A DNA stretch of 64,000 nt from Mesostigma viride. Its lineage: Eukaryota > Streptophyta > Mesostigmatophyceae > Mesostigmatales > Mesostigmataceae. The stretch is from the NCBI GenBank assembly GCA_009746045.1, contig RPFO01000181.1:36414-100413 (forward strand), written 5' to 3'. How positions within the stretch are numbered: position 1 is the first letter of the stretch; every line of letters starts with the position of its first letter. Both the position numbers and the translations under genes were made by a program. The notes beneath the pieces are model-generated. The model made no database searches, had not been told where the DNA came from, and saw only the letters and a program-made list of their open reading frames with translations. Below, piece after piece: positions 56,901-64,000 of this stretch.

Positions 56901-57190
56901 TCCTTGTCCTTGTCCTTGTCCTTGTCCTTGTCCTTGTCCTTGTCCTTGTCCTTGTCCTTGTCCTTGTCCTTGTCCTTGTCCTTGTCCTTGTCCTTGTCCT
57001 TGTCCTTGTCCTTGTCCTTGTCCTTGTCCTTGTCCTTGTCCTTGTCCTTGTCCTTGTCCTTGTCCTTGTCCTTGTCCTTGTCCTTGTCCTTGTCCTTGTC
57101 CTTGTCCTTGTCCTTGTCCTTGTCCTCGTCCTTGTCCTTGTCCTTGTCCTTGTCCTTGTCCTTGTCCTTGTCCTTGTCCTTGTCCTTGTC
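53953..57190. repeat. TTGTCC hexanucleotide array, about 540 units
   Basis: About 3.24 kb of (CCTTGT)n on the plus strand, nearly pure. Interruptions are one CCTCCTG near 54,585 and TCCTCG variants near 55,505, 55,650, 56,783, 56,826 and 57,125. Because the unit is 6 bp, each strand is open in all frames as dipeptides (Cys-Pro, Leu-Val, Ser-Leu; Lys-Asp and Gln-Gly on the other strand). I do not treat these as genes. The array lies inside the predicted intron between exons A and B. Confidence 0.97.
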
Positions 57191-57199
57191 CTTTTCTTG

Positions 57200-57776
57200 C
57201 TTGATTTTCTTGCGCCAACGGCCGTCGGAACCTTAAAATTAGGGTGTGATTTTCATGCGCCAACGGCCGTTGGAACCTGGAAATTAGGGTGTTATTTTTC
57301 TGTCGCCAACGGCCGTTGGAACCTGGAAATGAAGGTGTCATTTTTCTCGCGCCAACGGCCGTTGGAAACTGGAAATTAGGGTGTGATTTTCATGCGCCAA
57401 CGGCCGTTGGAACCTGGAAATTAGGGTGTTATTTTTCTGTCGCCAACGGCCGTTGGAACCTGGAAATGAAGGTGTCATTTTTCTCGCGCAAACGGCCGTT
57501 GGAACCTGGAAATTAGGGTGTGATTTTTCTTGCGCCAACGGCCGTTGGAACCTGGAAAATAGGGTGTGATTTTTCTCGCGCCAACGGCCGTTGGAACCTG
57601 GAAAATAGGATGTGATTTTCATGCGCCAACGGCCGTTGGAACCTGGAAATTAGGGTGTGATTTTCATGCGCCAACGGCCGTTGGAACCTGGAAATTAGGG
57701 TGTGATTTTCATGCGCCAACGGCCGTTGAAACCTGTAAATTAGGGTGTTATTTTTCCGGCGACGGCCGTTGGAACA
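57200..57776. repeat. 46-bp tandem array on the palindrome, first block (about 13 units)
   Basis: Units: TGTGATTTTCTTGCG, the palindrome, then AACCTGGAAATTAGGG. The first unit has GTCGG, one has CAAACGG, and the last ones have TTGA or lack CCAAC. The block follows the TTGTCC array and runs to about 45 bp before the splice acceptor of exon B. Confidence 0.95.
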
Positions 57777-57822
57777 TAGTACTGACCTTCCGGCTATCTG
57801 TATGTTTTTTGCATGTGATCAG

Positions 57823-58977
57823 GGGCGTCCGTCCAGGCCGAGAACGGAGGGAGAGCGGGAGAAGTGGGCTTACAAGATTGAACATAACTGTGCGGTGGCG
57901 CATCTCACAACATTTTTTGAGGACTGGCGCCAACGAGCACCGGGCACCGACTTATGGTCGGTTATTGTGAAGACCTTTGAGAGGAAGGGGCTGCTGACGA
58001 CACGTGCTGGAAATGCGAAGCCCAGCATTTTGGACTCCTGGGAGCCAGCGCCGTCCTCTCAAGTGCACGACAAGAATCTAACTGACACCATACAGGCGGC
58101 GTTTCATCTGCGGCAGAAGATACGCCTAGTTCCAGACGATGTCGACATCGTGGGGGGGTCCGCGATTGCGACTCAAGTACGGGCCCCCACGGAGAACTTG
58201 TGCCAACTCCCGGAACTCATGCGGCACCGGACGGTGACGGTGCGGAATTGTAGGGGGCTCGCGCCGTGGTTCGTGGGGGCCGGCACAAGTCTGACAAAAG
58301 CAAAATGTGCCGTGCCGATCTTCCGGTTTGCGTGGCAGGTGCTGGCAGACCGTGATCCAGGTCTCTACAATTTATGGGTGCAGAGGAGTGAAAAGGTTCC
58401 TTACCACATTAAAATACTGACGGGGGACGACAGTGACCGTGCCGTGCAGAGGTTCGGATACTATCGTTCGCCAACGGCCGAGGAAGCCATGTCCATTCTC
58501 CGGACGGACTCCCTGAAGGACATGGCGGCCGCTTGCTCAGACGAGTTGATCACCATGGAGTTGGATCCGTCCGAGTGGTCAAATGAATCTGAGCGTGAGG
58601 CAGTAGTTGACCTGACGACATCCGCGCTGGGGAGCTTGAACATCTCGGACCATGCCGGCCTTAAGGGTAAATTTCCAGACCAGACGCCTTGCGTGTTTGT
58701 GCAGTTTGCCGTGCTGGACGGCAACCACTACACGCAGATGTTGAAGTCCGTGATTTTCGAGGGCTCTGACGAGCAAGTGAGTACTGCGATAGCTGGCGAG
58801 ATTGCGGGTACACAAAAGGGCAAGTTCGTGGAGACAACCGACGAGGCGTTTGATTTGTGGAGGGGGTTGGTGAGGGACGCGGACAAGTTCAAGTACACCA
58901 ATCTGGACGTGCTCAAGGGCTGGGAGGTGGAGGGGGAAGCACTGATCCCGCCCATGAAGGACATGCGGACGCAAAAG
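57823..58977 (+). CDS. Exon B of a large orphan gene
   Basis: 385 codons between acceptor GTGATCAG (57,815-57,822) and donor AAAAG|GTAAAT (58,978). Without splicing the frame stops at 59,019. It begins GRPSRPRTEGEREKWAYKIE, with a helix-rich start (HLTTFFEDWRQRAPGTDLW). The middle contains MRHRTVTVRNCRGLAPWFVG. The C-terminal half has CVFVQFAVLDGNHYTQML, faintly like the DGNHR motif of ParB-like nucleases, but the Arg is Tyr, so I do not assign a function. SPTAEEAMSIL at about 58,469 is encoded over a partial palindrome (CCAACGGCCG). Codon use is GC-rich and the frame is intact, so it is very likely coding. Confidence 0.65.
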
Positions 58978-59024
58978 GTAAATATAACGGATCGGGTGTG
59001 GGAACGTTTTAGGCACTAGATGTT

Positions 59025-59500
59025 ATTTTTCTTGCGCCAACGGCCGTTGGAACCTGGAAATTAGGGTGTGATTTTTCTTGCGCCAACGGCCGTTGGAACC
59101 TGGAAATTAGTGTGTGATTTTTCTTGCGCCAACGGCCGTTGGAACCTGGAAATTAGGGTGTCATTTTTCCTGCGCCAACGGCCGTTGGAACCTGGAAATT
59201 TGGTTGATATTTTTCTTGCGCCAACGGCCGTTGGAACCTGGAAATTCGGTCGACATTTTTCTTGCGCCAACGGCCGTTGGAGCCTGGAAATTAGGGTGTG
59301 ATTTTTCTTGCGCCAACGGCCGTTGGAACCTGGAAATTAGGGTGTGATTTTTCTTGCGCCAACGGCCGTTGGAACCTGGAAATTAGGGTGTGATTTTTCT
59401 TGCGCCAACGGCCGTTGGAACCTGGAAATTAGGGTGTGATTTTTCTTGCGCCAACGGCCGTTGGAAACTGGAAATTAGGGTGTGATTTTTGTTCGGGAAC
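59025..59500. repeat. 46-bp tandem array on the palindrome, second block (10 units)
   Basis: The same unit as at 57,200-57,776, with palindromes from 59,037 to 59,450 every 45-47 bp. The final unit decays to GGGAACGGCCGATC. It fills most of the predicted intron between exons B and C (58,978-59,594). Confidence 0.95.
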
Positions 59501-59594
59501 GGCCGATCTTCCAAAGTGTAAGGACAAAATGTCATGTCGTGTGTTGTATGACCGTTTTTTGTCTCAAACACTGATTCACATTTCATGCATGCAG

Positions 59595-62003
59595 GGGAGA
59601 GAGGCGCATCGGAGGGTTGCCCTGATCGGAGGGGGGCTGAATGCAGAAGACGAGGCCGTTTCCAAAAAGTCGAGGGGGACGGCGCTGCTGGAAGTGCACA
59701 ACTATTTCAAGACGCACATGGAGGAATCCTGGGATAAGCCGGAGGTGCCCCTTCAGGACCAGAAAGAAATATGGAATTTGATTCATGGGGTTTCAAGCAG
59801 CACTGAGAAGGCAAGGAAGGACGGGGAGGGGGAGGAGGGTGGTGAGGAGCGGGTTGGAGGGCGATTGAACGAGGGTGGTTTGTCCGAATCGGAGAAAACC
59901 CAAGTCTACGACTTCATCTCGGCTGTGAAGGATGAAACGGTCGCTCCGAACGACGACAGTAGATGTGGAATGCCGATTGAGGACAAGGTGGCCAAGGAGC
60001 TTGCAGAGTTTCTGGACATCGTGGCAGCGGACAAGCTGGACGGGGAGGGAAGGGTGATGAGGAAGGGGGGGGGATCAAACAGGAAGGGTGGAGGAGTCTA
60101 GCCCGCTTTCGATTCTGGCCGTCTATCATGGCAACCGTGAAGGCCAAACACGTTCCTCCTCAGTGCTTGTATGACCTGACATACATGGCCAAGATCTTCT
60201 GCGAGGTGATTGTCCAGCTTTTCCTGATCTACAACCGCGATTTGGGGAAATACCCCGAACCACGCCACCTCGGCTGGTTGCCGATGCAGCCTTCGGAAGC
60301 CGACAGCGCCCTTGAGAGGGTGGCCGATACGGTCGCTGTAGCTGCCAAGAGACTAAGGGCGGTTATCAGGCCAACGGGGAGGGACGATTCCACCTTCCCA
60401 CTTGCACTGCTGGAGAGGACGAATTTTTGGACGACCCACAAGGAGGAAACGAAATGGTGGGTCCTGATTGCGCCCGAACCCCCAACCGAACAGGCTGTGG
60501 TGCCCCAACCCGTACAGCCTGTGGCGGGGGCTGTGGCGGTGACGGGGGCTGTGCCGGAGGAAGGCCAAGCCGAACATGCGGAGGCAGAGGACGTCCAGTC
60601 GGGTCGCCAAAAAAAGGTGGGGGAGAAGCGGGAACCCCCGCGGAAGTTTGGGTCGGAGGAGCTGGCATCCGAAATCGAGCAGCAGGGCCCGTGGATTTCT
60701 AAGAAAGTTTACGGGTCTGACGGGGACACGACCTGTGAGTTCATGATGAAGACTTTCGCGTGGGAGAAAAGCGATGGGCCGACACGGTTGGCTCAAGTGG
60801 TACTTAATGCAATGGAGGGGTTCGAATTTGTTGTGAAGAGGAAGGGGGGGTGAACCAGCCGGATATCAAGAATGGGATATGGCTGCTGAATTTGGAACAC
60901 CACGCGAAGCTGTGGAATGATGAGGAATTGTTGAAGGGTCGAACGGGTGCGTGGGTGGAGAAAAGGGACTGGAAGGCGGCGAAGGATTGTGGAGATTTCA
61001 ATGGTGTGAAGGACGCCTGGTCGTCGTACCTAGGCGATTTTACGGGATTCTTCAACCCACCCGTGATCTTCATTGGGTCAAAGGAGCAGGTGGATGGGTT
61101 TAAGGTCCTTCTGAAGGTACTTGGGAAGCGGCCTGAGGGGGAGGATATTTCCAATCCCAACGGCCGTTCGGGCAAGGAAATTGCGGGTGCAGCCCAGAAG
61201 CGTCCGCTGGAGACGGCAGGCGCTGGCACCAAAAAGAAACGCCGGAAGCGCGCCGCCTCGGAGACCCCCTCGGCCGAAGACGTCTCAATGGGGGATGATG
61301 AGGATGTCGGGTCACATGGGGGTGATGATGGGGAGGAGGTTGGTGATGATGGTGCCGGCGATGATGAGGGGGCGGGAATGAGGGTGGTGATAAGGGGGGC
61401 GGGTCGGAGGACGGAGAGGGGGGGGTTCGAAGGGCGGAGAGGGGGGCGGGTCGAAGGGCGGAGAGGGGGGGGGTCGAAGGACGGAGAGGGGGGCGGGTCG
61501 AAGGGCGGAGAGGGGGGGGGTCGAAGGGCGGAGAGGGGGGGGGTCGAAGGACGGAGAGGGGGGCGGGTCGAAGGGCGGAGAGGGGAGGGGGTCGAAGGAC
61601 GGAGAGGGGGGCGGAGAGAAGGGCGGAGAGGGGAGGGGGTCGAAGGGCGGAGAGGGGGCGGGTCGAAGGGCGGAGAGGGGGCGGGTCAAAGGGTGGAGAG
61701 GGGGGCGGGTCAAAGGGCGGAGAGGGGGGCGGGTCCAAGGGCGGAGAGGGGGGGGAGAGAAGGGTGGAGAGGGGGGCGGGTCAACCGGCGCATCGGGGGA
61801 AGGGGGAAGGGCGGAGAGGGGGGCGGGTCGACCGGCGCATCGGGGGAAGGGGGAAGGAGGGGGGGGGAGGGGAGGGAGGCTCGAAGGGGAATTCGGGGGC
61901 GTCGGGGGGGGGATGTTGGGGCGTGCCGTCGACTACTGCAAAAAGCTCCTTTCGCCTGGCGGGCACGTTCGATCAAGAGCAACGGCTAGTCATCTGTCAA
62001 AGG
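59595..62003 (+). CDS. Exon C of the large orphan gene, two breaks at G-runs
   Basis: Acceptor CATGCATGCAG; the exon starts GREAHRRVALIGGGLNAEDE in phase 0, as required after exon B. The first frame runs to a G9 run at 60,065-60,073 and continues one frame over (IKQEG, then MATVKAKHVPPQCLYDLTY). It breaks again at a G7 run (60,844-60,850) into a frame with NGIWLLNLEHHAKLWNDEEL and a GFFNPPVIFIGSKEQVDGF segment. Each break equals one missing G. Next comes a basic stretch (KKKRRKRAAS), an acidic one (GDDGEEVGDDGAGDDEG), and then the G-rich repeat at 61,385, where the frame cannot be followed. The exon ends AAAGG|GTAAGT. Four regions of unrelated composition suggest a large regulatory or structural protein; the function is unknown. 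An alternative is that these are separate small genes. Confidence 0.5.
61385..61890 (+). repeat. G-rich 20-26-bp repeat, strong G-quadruplex candidate
   Basis: Units of GGGCGGAGAGGGGGG with GCGGGTCGAA between them, about twenty copies, then GGCGCATCGGGGGAAGGGGG repeats. G-runs of 3-8 are spaced 2-10 bases apart on the plus strand. All three plus frames are open (Arg/Gly/Glu), so coding status cannot be judged. It lies in the middle of exon C. Confidence 0.9.
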
Positions 62004-62122
62004 GTAAGTTAATCTGAGTGAATATGGTCGGTTAAATTATGATGTTTGCATATTCCCAAGTTTGATTTGCGATTGTAATGATAACTAATTGCGCCGCTCG
62101 TCATTGCTTGTCTCACACACAG

Positions 62123-62938
62123 GTGACGAGTCTGAAGAGGAGCCGCCAAAGGATGACGCGCATGGCGGCCCACCCAAAGGGTTTGAGGAAGATTCGGAAG
62201 AATCGGAAGAATCGGAACCTGAGGAAGCGCCACAAAGACGTGTCACAGTTACCGCAACCCAGCCCAAGCCACTAGACAAGAAAGTGCCACCACCAAGTTG
62301 GCAGCCGTGGATGGAGAATCTGGAAGGTGTGGGGGGGGAAACGGGTCGTGCCCCGCTCGCCTGTTGGATGTCCGGTTTCGGTATTGTGCAAGCACGGCGG
62401 TGAATTTTGCCAGTATCGGAAGAACCAATCCCAGCGCCTTGATACGTTGTGGAAGCCCACGTGGGCTGCTGATTCGGTGGCTAAACTCAATGCAGACCCA
62501 ATGAAGCTGGCACACATGCCTGATTTCCACGTCGACACGTTCCTGGTGCATGGAGTCGTTCGAAAGGTGGATAAAACGGGCGTGTGGTACGTTAAATTTT
62601 GGGCAGAAGGGTGTGACGAAAAGGGAATCTGGATTAATGGGGAGCAGGGGACGATGCCCAACATAATTTTCAAGGTACAACAAGACGAGATGCGGAACTG
62701 TTTCAAGCCACCTGAGGGAACGTATTTGGAGTGGTGGATGGACAAGGGGTTCCTGGCGACCAGATCTTCCCCAGCGACCAGATCTTCCCCACGACTCCAA
62801 GAGAAGGGGGGAGACCAAGCCGCAGGGCAGGGCAAACGAAAACCTCAAGGGAAGGCTGGCGCAGATGTGCGGGAGGGGGGTGTAAAGAAGCCCAGCGGAC
62901 GGGCACCTGTAAAGAAACGCCTGTTAGTAGGTAGTTAG
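62123..62938 (+). CDS. Exon D, C-terminal part of the large orphan gene
   Basis: A 119-bp intron (62,004-62,122; GTAAGT..CACACAG, phase 1) precedes it. Joined in phase it reads DESEEEPPKDD, then an acidic EEDSEESEESEPEE tract. At a G8 run (62,331-62,338) the frame changes by +1, unlike the other breaks, into CPVSVLCKHGGEFC, a candidate metal-binding cluster. A domain with HVDTFLVHGVVRKVDKTGVW and KGIWINGEQ looks like a small beta-barrel of unknown family. The tail is Lys/Arg-rich (KKPSGRAPVKKRLL). The stop is TAG at 62,936-62,938. The exon assignment is inference from splice sites and phase. Confidence 0.5.
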
Positions 62939-63090
62939 ATAGCTTGATCTGAACTCGTGTACATTTGTAAACATCGATCTGTACATCTGTCTCCAGAGCA
63001 TTCACTTGAATATTCAAAGTTCAAGTGGGAATTACTGGTTGGGTTGTGCACAGGCTTGTGCACAATTTTGGCAATAATTATAATTCGTTC

Positions 63091-63098
63091 TATAAATA
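63091..63098 (+). promoter_or_regulatory. TATAAATA box candidate
   Basis: A consensus TATAAATA in an AT-rich spacer 150 bp after exon D, followed about 30 bases on by GGGGTCGTGG. No clear ORF follows, so it might serve a short or non-coding transcript or be chance. Confidence 0.3.
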
Positions 63099-63216
63099 GA
63101 ACTAGCGGGGTCGTGGAGAGGGTTGTGCAATTGTAAATAATCTACAACTTGTCTCACTTGCTTACCCTCCGAGTGCATGACACTATGACAAAAACAGCCA
63201 ATTTTACCCCGACTTG

Positions 63217-63266
63217 AATAAATTTTAATAAATGTTAATAAATTTTAATAAATTTTAATAAATTTA
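63217..63266. repeat. 10-bp AT repeat (AATTTTAATA, five units)
   Basis: Direct tandem repeats of AATTTTAATA with one G substitution. Confidence 0.9.
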
Positions 63267-63692
63267 AGCAATCTAGTAATGAAAAGTGCACGCGGAAAGC
63301 GCACTAGTGACCAAATTGCATGAAATGGTAATGATTTCATGTGGAAACGCATTCACAATGAGCATCAATTGTCATGTATTTGTTGAAATGGCGTCTCCTC
63401 AAGTAATAAAATTTGGCATGGGTATTGTAGATTGATTGTGGGCCCCCCCGGCTGCGCCGGGCGATGTCGGTTTCCTCGCGAAGGTCGAGGGCTTGTTGCT
63501 TGAGTTGTGCCGAGATGGTGGAGGTGGTGGAGGTAAGTAAGTAAGTACTTGCGTGTCATGCGCAAAGGCATGCCACGGAGTACTATGCTAATCTCATTAG
63601 AAAAATAATTACACAAAAGTTTAAACAAATATCGTCTGCATCATCCCCCAACCGTTAAGCACTAGATGGGATGTAATCCTCATCCGAGCTGT

Positions 63693-63896
63693 CCTCTACT
63701 GTAATGGCAGACGAGGATGATTGACAAGGAGAAATGGGCTGCCATCTGCGACAAGCACCTTCCCGAGGGGTATGCTCCTGTTTTCTCCCCACGGGCCCCG
63801 CGGCCCGTTGCTAGCCAGGGTAGAAGTCCGCAGGTGGAGGTTATTGGTCCTGAGGATAGCCGCTACACTACCGCCTCGTCTGCCATTACAGTAGAG
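63693..63896. repeat. 23-bp perfect inverted repeat spaced by 157 bp
   Basis: The left arm at 63,694-63,716 (ends GGCAGACGAGG) is the exact reverse complement of the right arm at 63,874-63,896 (starts CCTCGTCTGCC). It could be the ends of a small MITE or a hairpin; no flanking direct repeat is obvious. Confidence 0.75.
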
Positions 63897-64000
63897 TGGT
63901 GGAGGTGGTGTGCTGCTTAAGCAAGTCCGCCCAGGTGGAGGGAGCATCGCCGGCCGGGCCAGCAGACGCCGGCTGGGCGGCGATGTCCTTCACCGCCTGG

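Larger units (their letters stand above)
62939..64000. other. Non-coding right end of the window
   Basis: AT-rich to about 63,430, GC-richer afterwards. A TATAAATA box, a short AT repeat and one inverted repeat are listed separately. An ORF at 63,717-63,920 (67 codons) has no supporting features. No gene is called. Confidence 0.6.

Noticed and set aside
53480-57379. ORFs of 880-1,299 codons with Cys-Pro, Leu-Val, Ser-Leu, Lys-Asp or Gln-Gly runs
   Set aside because: A 6-bp repeat without stops gives dipeptide ORFs in every frame. Placement in an intron between good splice sites is a better explanation.
60366-61738. Minus-strand Pro-rich ORFs opposite exon C
   Set aside because: Complement of the GC-rich coding strand and of the G-rich repeat. 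They have no start context and no homology signal.

Overview
The window is nuclear DNA of a plastid-bearing eukaryote, most likely an alga. The evidence is spliceosomal-type introns (GT..AG), MYND-finger and F-box-like genes, a Ty1/copia-type retrotransposon, very long satellites, and a decayed fragment of the plastid gene rpoB moved into the nucleus. I cannot name the species. All gene functions come from reading motifs; no database search was possible.

Layout. 1-25,268: a 40-bp GC-rich minisatellite of about 17 kb, interrupted at 1,633-9,456 by one young copia-type element with 617-bp LTRs and a 5-bp target duplication. 25,380-27,165: a CA-rich degenerate array. 27,539-30,685 (minus): a multi-exon gene resembling a transposon-encoded DDE-type transposase. 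30,756-31,279: a 62-bp array. 32,732-34,310: a ~330-bp tandem repeat that grades into 30-bp and then 29-bp minisatellites up to 40,227, followed by a CCTT/CCCT tract. 41,083-51,721: a plus-strand block of small genes (two MYND-finger paralogues, an F-box-like gene, three genes with C/H-rich modules and several orphans), broken by an 11-copy 207-bp array at 44.4-46.6 kb. 51,956-52,474: rpoB fragment. 53.6-62.9 kb: a large predicted plus-strand gene whose introns hold a 3.2-kb TTGTCC hexanucleotide array and two 46-bp arrays. 62,940-64,000: no convincing gene.

Three themes cut across the map. First, a 14-bp perfect palindrome, CCAACGGCCGTTGG, occurs about 70 times between 27.3 and 59.5 kb, alone and as the core of four unrelated tandem arrays, almost always outside coding sequence; it is absent from the copia element and from the 40-bp and 29-bp satellites. 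Second, reading frames in eight or more places break at runs of 6-10 G, nearly always as if one G were missing; this is either homopolymer under-calling in the assembly or real frameshifting or slippage. Third, the copia-type element departs from the textbook in several ways: LTR ends AGTT..AACT, an extra ORF before gag, a single in-frame TGA between gag and pol, and a protease-like domain lying after, not before, the integrase.
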